64,000 bases of DNA, from positions 1 through 64,000 of the forward strand of contig NZ_JAWDXO010000004.1 in assembly GCF_032477075.1 (NCBI RefSeq). Reading direction: 5' to 3'. A program made the translations under genes and the position numbers. Under the pieces are notes generated by a model. It saw only the letters and a list, made by a program, of their open reading frames with translations. It made no database searches and was not told the origin of the DNA. Positions within the stretch are counted from its first letter, which is position 1. Each line of letters opens with the position of its first letter. Positions 27,211 to 37,571 of the stretch are shown in pieces. Origin of the DNA: Fusobacterium sp. Lineage in GTDB: Bacteria; Fusobacteriota; Fusobacteriia; Fusobacteriales; Fusobacteriaceae.

Positions 27211-28620
27211 GTGAAAAAAACTAAAATAATATGTACCATTGGACCAAGTTCTGAAACAAAAGAAACTCTGAAAGAACTTCTTAAATCAGGAATGAATATG
27301 ATGAGATTGAATTTCTCTCACGGAAACTATGAAGAACATAAAGAAAAAATTGATAATTTCAGAGCAGCCCAGATTGAAACTGGTATTAAAGGTGCTCTTA
27401 TGCTTGATATCAAAGGACCTAAAATAAGAACTACTAAACTTAAAGATGGAAAAAATGTAAATATAGTATCAGGTCAGGAATTTATAATCACTACTGATAA
27501 ATCTGTAATTGGTGATGAGAAAATGGTTGCTGTCACTTATGAAGATATTATACAGGATGTTAAAGTAGGAGAAAAACTTCTTATAGATGATGGACTTTTA
27601 CAGTTCAGCATAAAAGAAATCATAGGAAATAAAATAATCTGCATAGCTTTAAACAATGGAGAACTTGGAGAAAATAAGGGGGTTAATCTTCCGAAGGCTA
27701 AAGTCAGTCTTCCTGCTATATCTGAAAAAGATAAAAATGATCTTATTTTCGGTTGTCAGCAAGGTGTTGACTATGTAGCTGCCTCATTTATCAGAAAAGC
27801 TGATGATGTAAAAGATGTAAGAAAAGTATTAGATGAAAATAATGGAAAAAATATTCTTATAATATCTAAAATAGAAACTCAAGAGGGAATAGATAATTTT
27901 GATGAAATATTAAAAGTTTCTGATGGTATCATGGTAGCAAGAGGTGATCTTGGAGTAGAAATACCTATTGAAGATGTTCCTATTGCTCAAAAAATGATGA
28001 TAGAAAAATGTAATATCGCTGGAAAAGTGGTTATTACTGCCACTCAAATGCTTGATTCTATGATTAAAAATCCAAGACCTACAAGAGCTGAAGTAAATGA
28101 TGTTGCCAATGCAATTCTTGATGGAACTGACTGTATAATGCTTTCTGGAGAATCTGCTAATGGTAAGTATCCAGTGGAAGCAGTAAGAGTTATGACCAGA
28201 ATATCTGAAAAAATTGACCCTCTTGTTTCTAAGAAAAATTATTTTACAGAGGATATGACAATCACTACTGCTGTCACTAGAGGTACTGCAGAAATAAGCG
28301 AATCTCTTGATACAAAGGTTATAGTTGTTGCAACTCAATCAGGAAGAGCAGCTAGAGATATGAGAAGATATTTTCCTAAAGCTGAAATCGTAGCAATTAC
28401 TAATAACGAAAAAACTGCCAACCAGCTTCTCATTGTAAGAGGAATTACTCCTTTTATTGATGGAGAATCTGAAAGTCTTGATTCTTTCTTCCAATTGGCA
28501 GAGAAAGTTTCAGTAGATTTAAAACTTGCTAAAAAAGATGATATTATAATAGCAAACTGTGGAGAGTCTATATTTAAAGTTGGAACTACCAACTCTATAA
28601 AATTAATAAAAATAAGCTGA
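27211..28620 (+). CDS. pyk: Pyruvate kinase
   Basis: A 469-residue cytoplasmic enzyme that converts phosphoenolpyruvate and ADP to pyruvate and ATP. The start is GTG 27211, 7 nt after AGGAGG. Family features are complete: the N-terminal KIICTIGPSS, MRLNFSHGNYEEH, KIETQEGIDNFDEIL with the catalytic Lys, and MVARGDLGVEIP for metal binding. The C-terminal allosteric domain (about 345-469) is present and the length is normal. It is monocistronic, with a promoter and a terminator of its own, and is unrelated to the neighbouring cluster. Confidence 0.97.
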   Translation: MKKTKIICTIGPSSETKETLKELLKSGMNMMRLNFSHGNYEEHKEKIDNFRAAQIETGIKGALMLDIKGPKIRTTKLKDGKNVNIVSGQEFIITTDKSVIGDEKMVAVTYEDIIQDVKVGEKLLIDDGLLQFSIKEIIGNKIICIALNNGELGENKGVNLPKAKVSLPAISEKDKNDLIFGCQQGVDYVAASFIRKADDVKDVRKVLDENNGKNILIISKIETQEGIDNFDEILKVSDGIMVARGDLGVEIPIEDVPIAQKMMIEKCNIAGKVVITATQMLDSMIKNPRPTRAEVNDVANAILDGTDCIMLSGESANGKYPVEAVRVMTRISEKIDPLVSKKNYFTEDMTITTAVTRGTAEISESLDTKVIVVATQSGRAARDMRRYFPKAEIVAITNNEKTANQLLIVRGITPFIDGESESLDSFFQLAEKVSVDLKLAKKDDIIIANCGESIFKVGTTNSIKLIKIS

Positions 28621-28640
28621 AAAATTTAATAGTATATAAT

Positions 28641-28668
28641 AAAATCTGGATATAAAAATCCAGATTTT
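28641..28668 (+). terminator. Terminator of pyk
   Basis: AAAATCTGGAT (28641-28651) pairs perfectly with ATCCAGATTTT (28658-28668), followed by ATTTATA. Confidence 0.8.
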
Positions 28669-28914
28669 ATTTATAAATATCTATATTCTATACAATAATC
28701 ACTATCTCTTTTTATCTTGCTTTAGATACAGCTCTATATTTCCCTTAATCATAATCTAAAAAAATTATTTTCCTTTCATTTACATTTTTTAATGCTTTCA
28801 AAATTCTCTGGTATTTCAATAAAAACTTTCTACAAATCTTATCTTTATATTTTTTTATTAATCATTTTCATTTGAATTTTAGAAGAAGTATTTTATTTCT
28901 CCATTTCTCTTTTT

Positions 28915-31900
28915 TTATTTTTTTATAACCATTTCTAATTTTTTTCCATCATACACATAATCTTTAAAATCTATTTTAAAAAACAGTGCATATATCACAG
29001 GAATTATTCCCAAAGCCAGTACTGTATCAGTTGCCAGTCCAAATATCAATACTACTGCTAATGGTTGAAATAATGGACCTCCAAAGAAGTACAATGGCAT
29101 AAGTCCCATAAGTGTAGTAGCAACTGTTAAAAATATTGGTCTTAATCTTGACTGACATCCAAATACTACTGCATCTTGATCATCTCTGCCCATATCATCT
29201 TTTTCAATAGTCATTTTATCTACAAGAATGATAGCATGATTCAGAACTACCCCTGCCAGTGAAATTATTCCTATAATAGCCATAAATCCAAGCTGAGTAT
29301 TTGTACACAAGAGTCCTATAGCTATTCCTGGTATAGACAGAGGAATTACCAGCATTATTGACAATCCTTTCTTTATGGAATTAAACTGTCCTATTACCAG
29401 TAAAAACATAACCAGTAATGCTGTTGGTACAGCCTGAAACAGTGCTCCTTCATTTTCAGAAGAAGTTTTCATTATACCTGCTGGGTAGTATTTTATTTCT
29501 GGTCCCCACTCTTTTAATTTCTCAGTGAGCCATGGTATTATTTCATTATTTACTTCTGGAGGAGTATATCCATCCTGTATTCCTGCATCTACTTCTATTC
29601 CATATGACATATCCCTTGTATAGACAAAATCAGAAACATATTCTATTTTTATATCTGCTATCTGATTAAGTGGAACTGACACTCCTGAGGGAGTCATAAA
29701 CTGTATAGTTTCTATATTAGTAATATCATCTTTATATGATCTGCTTCCTTTAAGCATTATAGGAATGATTGTGCTTTTTGGAGGAGCTTCAAAATTTCTG
29801 TATATAGTGGCATTTGTTCCTTCTAATATAAATTGAAGGGTTTTTCCTACCACACTATTTGATAGCCCTGCTTTTTTAGCCTTTTCCTGATTTATATTTA
29901 TTGTTATTCTGGGAACATCATTTCCCCAGTTATTGCTTACAGCTCTTATTCCTTTTACTGTTTTTATCTTTTCCTCAAATTCTTTTGATACTTTTTTCAA
30001 AAGTTCTATGTTATCTGAAACAAATACATATCCCAAATCTTTTTCTAAAGATACTCCGCTTCCCATACCTTTAGTAGTTATATCTATTCCTGGATATTTG
30101 CTTTGCATATATAGATTTATTTCAGAGCTTAATTTCTTTATTATTCTATAATCTGTGACATTATACATTACATAAGCATATTCAGGAAGTCTTGTTTCAG
30201 GCTGATAACTTGTAGAATATTTAGGAGCTCCTCCTCCTATAAATATTCCCCAACTCAATATTCCCTGTTTTTTATACTTCTTATCTGTTCCTCCAGTAGT
30301 TATATAATTCCATAATGAAGGTGAAAGAGGTTCCTGCTCTCCAGTACTGTAATTTTTCTTTATAAATTCATTCAAATCATTTGCCACTTCTGCTGTATGA
30401 TTGATATCTGTTCCTTTTGGCATTCTTATATATGTAGACATTACAGGGTCTGTTGAATCAGGCATAAAATTTTTAGGAACTGCTCCTAAAAGTATAAGCC
30501 CCAGACAAAATGCTCCTATTATCACACCTATTGATAATTTTTTCTTTTTTAAAAGTGTAATTAGGATTTTCCTGTAGATAAGATAAGGTCTTGAATCCAT
30601 ATTCTGCCTGCTTCCAGACTTCACTTTCAGAAAATCAAAACACAGGAGCGGAATAAGTGTCTGATTGATAAGCCATGATCCCAACAGTGCAAGAAGTACA
30701 ACAATTGTAAGAGGTCCTACATATTCTCCCATATTTTCTTTATTTAATATAATAGGAGAAAATGCCACTATTGTAGTAAGAGAACTTACAAGAAGAGGTA
30801 CAGCTAAGGTTTTACCTGATTCCAGACAAGCTTCCATTCTGCTTTTTCCATCCTGCATCAGTACCATTATATTTTCTGACATTACCACTGCATTATCTAC
30901 CAGCATTCCCAGAGCTATTATCAATCCTGCCAGAGTTATCTGATTTATTCCATAACCAAGATAATAAAGTCCTATTATTGTAAATGCTATAGATGTTGGT
31001 GTCAGAGCTGCTACTATCAAACCAGAACGAAGCCCCAGACATAAAAGCATTACAATTACTATTGTTGCTATTGCCTGTGCTAGATTAGCTATAAAAGATG
31101 TCACTTTATCCTGCACTAAATCTGGCTGATAATAAATCTGTCCAACATCTATTCCAATAGGAAGTTTACTTTTAAATTCTTTCAGAACTTTTTTTATTCC
31201 TTTACTCATCACCAGAACATCTTCCTTATCTCCAAGTGATACTCCCAATGTTATAGCTTTATCTCCATTATATGAAATCATATAATCTGAAGGGTCTTGA
31301 TATGTTTTTTCCACTGCTGCTATCTCTTTTAGATAAATAGCATTTTTTCCATTTGAATCTGTTATTATAGTATTTTCTATATCTTTTATATTTCTAAAAT
31401 TTCCTGTTGGAGATATTTTTATTCTATAATCATCAGATACTACATCTCCTCCATTTTCTATTACATTGACATTTTGAAGAGTATCTATTATATTACTCAT
31501 TGATATTTTTGACTGTGAAAGTCTTTCATTATCCACTTTTACATAGATGACTTCATTTTGTACCCCGCTTATATCTATTCTTCCTATTTGAGGTACTGAA
31601 AATAATAATTTTGCCTTTAAATTTTCAGCAGTCTTATATAATTCTTCATATGAATAACTATCTCCACTTATTGTCAGCAAAGTACCATATATATCCCCAA
31701 AGTATGTATTTATTATTGGTGTCTGTACTCCTTCTGGAAGAGCAGGGACAACAAAAGTATTTATCCTATTTCTCAGTTCCTGCCATATTGGAACTAAATC
31801 TCTGTTTCCACTTTTGATATTTACATAAACATTTGACTGTCCAGGTATATTTTTTGAATCTACATAATCCAATGTTTCTATATTCTGTATCTGATCTGCT

Positions 31901-32100
31901 ATCTTTTTACTCACCAAATCAGCCATCTGTTTGGAAGTTGCCCCTGGCCAGTTAGTTGTTATAAGAGCTACTTTTACTGTAAATCCCGGATCCTCTGATT
32001 TTTCCGATTTAACATAAGACATATATCCAACAAATAGAAGGATTATAAATATCAGATAAGTAGTTACTCTGTTTTTTAAAGCAACATCTGTAAGTTTCAT
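28915..32100 (-). CDS. RND-family efflux pump permease
   Basis: A 1061-residue inner-membrane proton-driven exporter. ATG 32100 follows GGAAGGAG and directly abuts the adaptor stop. The architecture is the usual two halves, each with an N-terminal helix (KNRVTTYLIFIILLFVGYMSY), a large periplasmic loop, and six helices. The proton-relay helix reads GMLVDNAVVMSENI near residues 395-410. The sequence is nearer the broad AcrB/MdtB-like class than metal-type CzcA pumps, but substrates cannot be predicted. It is the third gene of a tripartite operon (outer-membrane channel, adaptor, pump). Confidence 0.93.
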   Translation of the reverse strand: MKLTDVALKNRVTTYLIFIILLFVGYMSYVKSEKSEDPGFTVKVALITTNWPGATSKQMADLVSKKIADQIQNIETLDYVDSKNIPGQSNVYVNIKSGNRDLVPIWQELRNRINTFVVPALPEGVQTPIINTYFGDIYGTLLTISGDSYSYEELYKTAENLKAKLLFSVPQIGRIDISGVQNEVIYVKVDNERLSQSKISMSNIIDTLQNVNVIENGGDVVSDDYRIKISPTGNFRNIKDIENTIITDSNGKNAIYLKEIAAVEKTYQDPSDYMISYNGDKAITLGVSLGDKEDVLVMSKGIKKVLKEFKSKLPIGIDVGQIYYQPDLVQDKVTSFIANLAQAIATIVIVMLLCLGLRSGLIVAALTPTSIAFTIIGLYYLGYGINQITLAGLIIALGMLVDNAVVMSENIMVLMQDGKSRMEACLESGKTLAVPLLVSSLTTIVAFSPIILNKENMGEYVGPLTIVVLLALLGSWLINQTLIPLLCFDFLKVKSGSRQNMDSRPYLIYRKILITLLKKKKLSIGVIIGAFCLGLILLGAVPKNFMPDSTDPVMSTYIRMPKGTDINHTAEVANDLNEFIKKNYSTGEQEPLSPSLWNYITTGGTDKKYKKQGILSWGIFIGGGAPKYSTSYQPETRLPEYAYVMYNVTDYRIIKKLSSEINLYMQSKYPGIDITTKGMGSGVSLEKDLGYVFVSDNIELLKKVSKEFEEKIKTVKGIRAVSNNWGNDVPRITININQEKAKKAGLSNSVVGKTLQFILEGTNATIYRNFEAPPKSTIIPIMLKGSRSYKDDITNIETIQFMTPSGVSVPLNQIADIKIEYVSDFVYTRDMSYGIEVDAGIQDGYTPPEVNNEIIPWLTEKLKEWGPEIKYYPAGIMKTSSENEGALFQAVPTALLVMFLLVIGQFNSIKKGLSIMLVIPLSIPGIAIGLLCTNTQLGFMAIIGIISLAGVVLNHAIILVDKMTIEKDDMGRDDQDAVVFGCQSRLRPIFLTVATTLMGLMPLYFFGGPLFQPLAVVLIFGLATDTVLALGIIPVIYALFFKIDFKDYVYDGKKLEMVIKK

Positions 32101-33195
32101 CTAATTTTTCACTCCTTCCAACAGAGAAACTTCCTGACCATTCTGAATTTGTGAAACCCCTTTTATAATAATATATTCTCCAGATTGTATTCCATCAAGT
32201 ATCTTCATTCCATTTTGATTTATCTCTCCAGTTTTTACCAACCTTTTAGCAGCGTGTCCTATTTCACCATTAATATCAGTTATTATATAGACATATGGTC
32301 TGTTATCTGTATCTTTCAATATTGCTTCAAATGGGACTGTTATATTTTCTTTCTCTTTTGATTCTAATAGTACATTAGCTGTCATTCCTACCCTTACATT
32401 CTCAGTAACATCTTCCAGCTTTGCTTTTACAGGATAAGTATTTCCAAATTCATTTGATATAGTTCCTATATTAGTTATTTTCCCAGTAATAAGAGCTTCT
32501 GGAATAAAATCTATAGTTACCAGTACCTTTTCTCCTTCTTTCAAAGTAGGTATTGCTGATTCAGAAACATTAAATTCAACTGTCTTATCACCAGAAGTAT
32601 TCAATATAAATACTGGTGTTTGAGGGTCAACTGATTGATTGACTTCACTTTTCACCTCTCCAATAGTTCCCTTTGCTGGCGCTTTAAGTTCTGTATATCC
32701 CAGTTGAATTTTTGCCAGATCAACACTGTTTTTTAAAGCATTAATTGTTGCTGCTGCTGACTTGTATGAAGCTATTGCATTATCATAACTAGCTTTTGAT
32801 ATACTATTTTCAAGATATAAAGCCTGTGCTCTTTCATAACTTGATCTTGCTTCTGTATATCCTGCCTTTCCTTTTTCCAGTTCTGCAAGAGCTTTCTGAT
32901 AATTTACTCTATATTCTGTTGGGTCAAGCACTGCTAATATATCACCTTTTTTAACATGGTCTCCCAGCTGTGCCATTCTCTTTTCAATAGTCCCTGATAC
33001 TCTGAAACTAAGATTAGATAATGCTTGAGATTTTATTACTCCTACATAATTTTTAGGGATATTTTCATCTGTTTTCTTTGCAATTTTATACACAACAGGC
33101 CTTACAGCCATGTCATATTTATATTCCTGTTCCTTTTTTCCACAGGCACTTATTATTAATACTAAAACCAATATCATTAATATATGTTTTTTCAT
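32101..33195 (-). CDS. RND efflux periplasmic adaptor lipoprotein
   Basis: A 364-residue membrane-fusion protein. ATG 33195 shares its A with the upstream stop codon (TAATG), showing translational coupling; AAAGGAG precedes it. The lipobox is IISAC, with the acylated Cys at residue 18. The biotinyl-lipoyl-like half-motifs (LGDHVKKGDILAVLDP and LGYTELKAPAKGTIGEVK) flank a helical hairpin (about 95-160), followed by beta-barrel and membrane-proximal domains. It links the pump to the outer-membrane channel encoded just upstream. Confidence 0.93.
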   Translation of the reverse strand: MKKHILMILVLVLIISACGKKEQEYKYDMAVRPVVYKIAKKTDENIPKNYVGVIKSQALSNLSFRVSGTIEKRMAQLGDHVKKGDILAVLDPTEYRVNYQKALAELEKGKAGYTEARSSYERAQALYLENSISKASYDNAIASYKSAAATINALKNSVDLAKIQLGYTELKAPAKGTIGEVKSEVNQSVDPQTPVFILNTSGDKTVEFNVSESAIPTLKEGEKVLVTIDFIPEALITGKITNIGTISNEFGNTYPVKAKLEDVTENVRVGMTANVLLESKEKENITVPFEAILKDTDNRPYVYIITDINGEIGHAAKRLVKTGEINQNGMKILDGIQSGEYIIIKGVSQIQNGQEVSLLEGVKN

Positions 33196-35396
33196 TATTT
33201 ATACTCCTTTAAAATACTTGTCACTTGATTTCTCAATTGTTCTTTTTCATCTTGGCTCATTGTCAGAGATGATTTTCCATATAGATTTTCTAATTTCAAT
33301 ATAGAATTTAAAAGACTGTAATTTTTTATTGTATTTTCTAAATGTTGAGATAATGCATTATTTTGAGCATCTAAAAAATCTGTGATATCTATACTTCCAT
33401 TTGAGTAAAGATTTTTTACTATTTTCATATTTTTAGCTGCAGCTTCTGCAGCTTGTTTAGAGGTATAAGTTTGAATATAGTTAGTTAAAAATTCATTAAA
33501 AGCCTGTGATACAGCTTGTGATAATTGAGATTCTGTTATTTTTTTAGTATAATTTAATGAATCTATTTCACTTTGAAGCGATTTTCTTTTATAATGTATT
33601 TCTCCACCTGATATAAGAGGAAGTGTTATTTTTACTCCAGCCTGCCAATATTCATTTTCTCCATTAGGAGGATAATTTTTATTTTCTCCCCATGGTTCTA
33701 TCATATTATCCTTATTATATTGAGCAAAAGCCTCTATTTTAGGTATTATTCTTTCTCTTCCTGCAGCAGAATATTCTCTTTTTTTACCTTTTATCTCATT
33801 ATCTATAATATTTAGATTATTTGAATTTTTTAATGCTCCTTCTAGTAAAAACTCTTCAACTGCTTCATTTTTTTTACTATTTACAAAAAAACTACTGAAG
33901 TTTCTATTAAATACAAAGTATCTTGATATATTTTCTAGTTCTTCATAACTGTATTGTTGATTCTTTGGTAGGTCAAGATATGTATTTAATTGTATAGTTG
34001 ATTGTTTTATTTGATTTTTTACAGAAACTGTATTTGAATATGCTTCTGAAATACTTGATTCCAGTCTATATATATCCTGTACTCCTCCCGACCCTACTTT
34101 ATAATTAATGTTTGCTATTTTCAAGCTTTCTTTAAGGACTTCATAGTTGCTTTCCTGTATTTTCAACTGTGCATTTAATTGGAGAATATTTAAATAAGTA
34201 GATGATATATAATAAATAATATCAAGTTTTTGCTGCTCTAAATCTGATCTTCTACTTTCCATAGCTAATTTTGAAAGATATACATTAGTATTCAGCTGTT
34301 CGCTATAAATCACTTGAGATAGCTGCAAATATGATTTTGCTGAGTTTTGTTGAGCTCTGTTAAATACAACATCGTTACTCTTTTTATCTAGGAATGTTCC
34401 ATCTATATTTGCTGATAACTGAGGTAATCTATATGAATTACTTACATTTACATCATACTTGCTTGTAGTTAAATCCTGATTCTTCTTCAGAATTTCAAGA
34501 TTGTTTTTCAGTCCTATTTCTACAGCAGTTTTTAAATCTAATTTTTTTAATTCTGTTTTTTTCTTGTTTATAACTGAAACTTCCTGTATTACACTTAGAG
34601 GAAGATTGCAGCCTATTTGAATTCCAATCTCCTCATTGTAAAATAATTCTCCCTCTGGAGAGGTTATTTTTTCTATCTTGTTTATCCCTTGCCCTGTTTT
34701 AAAGTAAATATAATTAAGTACAGAAGCTTTTATTCTCTTTCCTAATTCTTCATCCATGTCATATCCCATAAAGGCATACTTATCTAAAGATTTTTCACAG
34801 TCTGCAAGAAGTGTAGGTATATTCTCTCTTTCAGATTCCTCTAAAAATTCTTTAGTTGCTTTCTGAATATTTATTTTGACAGAATCATTTTGATATTTTT
34901 CTTCAAGTTTTTTTATATCATTATCAGATAAATTAGATACTGCTATATTTATTTTAGAAACCTCTGGTATCTGTTTTATTATCTCTATTCCCTTATTCAA
35001 ATTCAATTCTCCATAAATATAGCTTACATTTTTAGGTACAGTTTTCTGACTTTTTTCAAAATTTAATGGAAAAAAATACAGTTTATTTCTATTTAAGTCT
35101 TTATAATTTCCCACTTTTGAACTGCTGAAAACAAAGATAGAATCTAGTTCTTTACTTTTACCCATTTCTTTCAGCATATGGTCTAAATTATTTTCATCAA
35201 GGTAGTCTATTTTGACTATTTTAGGAATGTATCCTGTCTTTGAAAAATCTTTATCTAGCTCTCTTTGTAATATTTCTTTTGTGTTTTTAGAAAAATTTGA
35301 ATTATTATCAAATATAACACCTATATTCAAATCTTTTGAAAAAATACAAAAACTCCAAAATATGAGTCCAGATAAGATCAAAATCTTTCTTCTCAT
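33195..35396 (-). CDS. TolC-family outer-membrane channel with an extra N-terminal periplasmic-binding-like domain
   Basis: A 733-residue protein, first gene of the efflux operon. I prefer ATG 35396 because the ATG at 35414 overlaps the GGAGG ribosome site. Residues 1-20 form a signal peptide. The C-terminal part (about 285-733) is a normal TolC/OEP repeat pair (LKTAVEIGLKNNLEILKKNQDL ... YSNGSIDITDFLDAQNNALS). Residues about 21-275 are extra and alpha/beta: LNIGVIFDNNSNFSKNTKEI, IVKIDYLDEN, DSIFVFSSS, YIYGELNLNKGIEIIKQIPEVSKI, and GYDMDEELGKRIKASVLNYI resemble a type I periplasmic binding fold. Typical TolC proteins are about 430-500 residues. The domain may sense or gate, which is inference only. 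Confidence 0.85.
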   Translation of the reverse strand: MRRKILILSGLIFWSFCIFSKDLNIGVIFDNNSNFSKNTKEILQRELDKDFSKTGYIPKIVKIDYLDENNLDHMLKEMGKSKELDSIFVFSSSKVGNYKDLNRNKLYFFPLNFEKSQKTVPKNVSYIYGELNLNKGIEIIKQIPEVSKINIAVSNLSDNDIKKLEEKYQNDSVKINIQKATKEFLEESERENIPTLLADCEKSLDKYAFMGYDMDEELGKRIKASVLNYIYFKTGQGINKIEKITSPEGELFYNEEIGIQIGCNLPLSVIQEVSVINKKKTELKKLDLKTAVEIGLKNNLEILKKNQDLTTSKYDVNVSNSYRLPQLSANIDGTFLDKKSNDVVFNRAQQNSAKSYLQLSQVIYSEQLNTNVYLSKLAMESRRSDLEQQKLDIIYYISSTYLNILQLNAQLKIQESNYEVLKESLKIANINYKVGSGGVQDIYRLESSISEAYSNTVSVKNQIKQSTIQLNTYLDLPKNQQYSYEELENISRYFVFNRNFSSFFVNSKKNEAVEEFLLEGALKNSNNLNIIDNEIKGKKREYSAAGRERIIPKIEAFAQYNKDNMIEPWGENKNYPPNGENEYWQAGVKITLPLISGGEIHYKRKSLQSEIDSLNYTKKITESQLSQAVSQAFNEFLTNYIQTYTSKQAAEAAAKNMKIVKNLYSNGSIDITDFLDAQNNALSQHLENTIKNYSLLNSILKLENLYGKSSLTMSQDEKEQLRNQVTSILKEYK

Positions 35397-35636
35397 AAAA
35401 ATTTTTACCTCCATTATTAAAATTTTATTTTAATCTCAAAACCACATATCAATCCCTTACCTTCTTTTTCTTTTTTCATATTGTTTATAACTTAATTTTA
35501 TTGTGAATAAACAGGTATTGATATTTAGGTCATTGGAAATAAAAAAAACTTTCCTTTTTTATTTTTCAAGATTTTTTTATAATATAACCTTTCAACTTTT
35601 TATGCCACTTTTTTAATAAATAGTTTTTTATACAAA

Positions 35637-35668
35637 AAAAGAAGCTATTTTCATAATAGCCTCTTTTT
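35637..35668. terminator. Bidirectional terminator-like hairpin
   Basis: GAAGCTATT pairs with AATAGCCTC (one mismatch), with A7 on the left and T7 on the right. It separates the efflux operon leader from the D-cysteine desulfhydrase gene, whose end is 400 bp away. Confidence 0.6.
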
Positions 35669-36084
35669 TTCTAAACTATATTTTTCTTGAAAAACAAGAT
35701 TATATTCTTTAAAAGAAATGTATTTCTATAAATCATTCTATCTTATCATTTTAAATTATAACATCAATAAATGCTATTTTTCATAAAACAAACATCAAAC
35801 TAACAACTTGGATAAATAATACTATATTTAATAAGGTATTTCAAGCTTTTTATTTAAGTCGTTTTTTTCTGTAATCTGTTTCTTTCTTTAAACTAAAAAA
35901 TTTTGCTTAAAAATTTTTGTTTGTCATTTTATATTTTTAATAAAATCAATGTTGCTTTTTATATTTTTCATTATAACAAGTAAATCAACTAAATATCCAA
36001 TAGAAAATTTATATTTTTCCAACATACTTTTTTCTCAATTTTCTGTCATTCTCTTTTTTATTCTGTGTTATTTCAATTTTTAAT
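35669..36084. other. Non-coding AT-rich stretch
   Basis: No convincing gene. The minus strand has a 33-codon frame near 36026-35925 (MLEKYKFSIGYLVDLLVIMK) without a good ribosome site. Confidence 0.4.
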
Positions 36085-37065
36085 TCAGAATTTAAATTGA
36101 TTCCTTTTAGAGAATATTCCAAATAAACCTCCTGTATGGATGAATAATACATTTTCACCTTTTTTTAAAGTTCCTTTTTCTATTTCATTCATCATTCCAT
36201 ACATAGCTTTTCCAGTATACACTGGATCAAATATTACTCCTTCTTTTCTAGCAGTGTCCTGAATAAATTCTAGTTCTTCAGGTCTGCTTTGTGCATATCC
36301 TATTCCTACATATCCATCTATTATATCCATGTCTTCTACTTTCACAATGATACTTTTATCTAAATATTTTTGTGCTTCTTCTATTATTTCTTCTGATCTT
36401 TTTTTGAAAAATTCTGCATCATCACAAACATTAAATCCTGTAACTATTTTCTCTCCATTAAAAAATTCAACATTTCCCATGCACAAACCTGCAAAAGTTC
36501 CCCCTGAACCAATGGCTGCAACTATTCTGTCAAATTTTATTCCAAGTTCTTTTTCTTGCTCCCTAATTTCTTTCATAGTTGTATAATATCCAAGACTTCC
36601 TATTCCATTAGATGCTCCTTCTGGAATGATATATGCTTTATGACCTTCAGCATCAGATTCTGCCTTAATTTTCTGCATAATTTCTGCTCTTCTTTCTCTA
36701 TAATCTTCACTTGATATAATTCTTATATCTGCTCCAATTACTTTATCCAGAAAATAGTTTCCTTCCAGCTCTGGTGTTTCATCTGATCTCAATACAAGTA
36801 TCGCCCTCATACCAAGTTTTATTCCAGCTGCTGCAGTTGCTCTTGCATGATTAGATTGTATCCCTCCACAAGTAATTAAAGTATCACAACCATTTTCTAT
36901 TGCTTCATATATAGAATATTCTAGTTTTCTTATTTTATTTCCCGATATTTCTGAACCTGTTTGATCATCTCTTTTTATATAAATATTTACTCCTGATTCT
37001 TTTGAAATTTTTTCTAATTTTTCTATTTTAGTTGGGAAATTAGCTAAATTTAATTTTTCTTGCAT
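36085..37065 (-). CDS. D-cysteine desulfhydrase (PLP-dependent)
   Basis: A 326-residue enzyme of the ACC-deaminase / D-cysteine desulfhydrase family, splitting D-cysteine to pyruvate, ammonia and sulfide. ATG 37065 follows AAGGAG. The PLP lysine lies in GNKIRKLEY (K44) and the nucleophile region is CGGIQSNHARAT (residues 66-77). GSGGTFAGL is the phosphate-binding loop. ACC deaminase is the main alternative; the two differ at a few active-site residues I cannot judge by eye. A dead glutaredoxin-like gene ends 11 bp upstream, so the two once formed an operon. Confidence 0.82.
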   Translation of the reverse strand: MQEKLNLANFPTKIEKLEKISKESGVNIYIKRDDQTGSEISGNKIRKLEYSIYEAIENGCDTLITCGGIQSNHARATAAAGIKLGMRAILVLRSDETPELEGNYFLDKVIGADIRIISSEDYRERRAEIMQKIKAESDAEGHKAYIIPEGASNGIGSLGYYTTMKEIREQEKELGIKFDRIVAAIGSGGTFAGLCMGNVEFFNGEKIVTGFNVCDDAEFFKKRSEEIIEEAQKYLDKSIIVKVEDMDIIDGYVGIGYAQSRPEELEFIQDTARKEGVIFDPVYTGKAMYGMMNEIEKGTLKKGENVLFIHTGGLFGIFSKRNQFKF

Positions 37066-37076
37066 TTTTATTCTCC

Positions 37077-37331
37077 TTATTTTTTCAATATAGTATTCAA
37101 ATCCATAGTTTCTGTTCCATCTTAATTTATAAAATATGGTATTTCTATTCTTCCTTTTGCTTTTGCTGGAATATACAAAGAGCTTTTTTATCTCAGTTCA
37201 AAATATTCTTTTAAACTGTCAAGACTAACTGAAATATCATGAAATTCAAATTTCATATCTTTTTCTTTTAATTTTTCCACTGCACCCATAGTATCTGAAC
37301 ATAAATTACTTCCTATTACACTGATAACAAT
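37077..37331 (-). pseudogene. Glutaredoxin-like small redox protein, inactivated
   Basis: On the minus strand an AGGAGG site is followed by a frame without ATG (ATT GTT ATC AGT) that reads ISVIGSNLCSDTMGAVEKLK, then FEFHDISVSLDSLKEYFELR. It continues after a TAA as SSLYIPAKAKGRIEIPYFIN, then after a second TAA as DGTETMDLNTILKK. This is a glutaredoxin/NrdH-like thioredoxin fold of about 85 residues with a single-Cys CSDT motif. Both TAA codons are one step from GAA, and the start codon is lost. The frame otherwise holds to its end, 11 bp before the desulfhydrase ATG, so decay looks recent. The TAA stops exclude a selenocysteine explanation. Confidence 0.75.
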
Positions 37332-37449
37332 TAACCTCCTGATTTTATTTTTTACTGCTAATTATAAAAGTAATTTTTATATCATAACATATTATTAATA
37401 TTTTATCTTATATTTTCTAAAATTGCTTCTTTATTTTTTATTTACACAC

Positions 37450-37496
37450 TAAAAAATGAATAGGTTAAAATGCATTATACAACTAACCTATTCATA
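37450..37496 (-). terminator. Terminator of the amidohydrolase operon
   Basis: A perfect 12-bp stem, ATGAATAGGTTA (37456-37467) with TAACCTATTCAT (37484-37495), is followed on the minus strand by T6. Confidence 0.85.
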
Positions 37497-37571
37497 TATT
37501 TTAAAATTATAAATGTCTTAAATTGAAGAATTTTTTATAATTTTATTTATTTTAATTTTATACTCTTAACA

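Noticed and set aside
35925..36026. 33-codon minus-strand frame (MLEKYKFSIGYLVDLLVIMK)
   Set aside because: No good ribosome site, no neighbours or conservation to support it.
37077..37331. Selenocysteine or readthrough explanation for the stops in the glutaredoxin-like frame
   Set aside because: The stops are TAA, not TGA, and the start codon is also missing.
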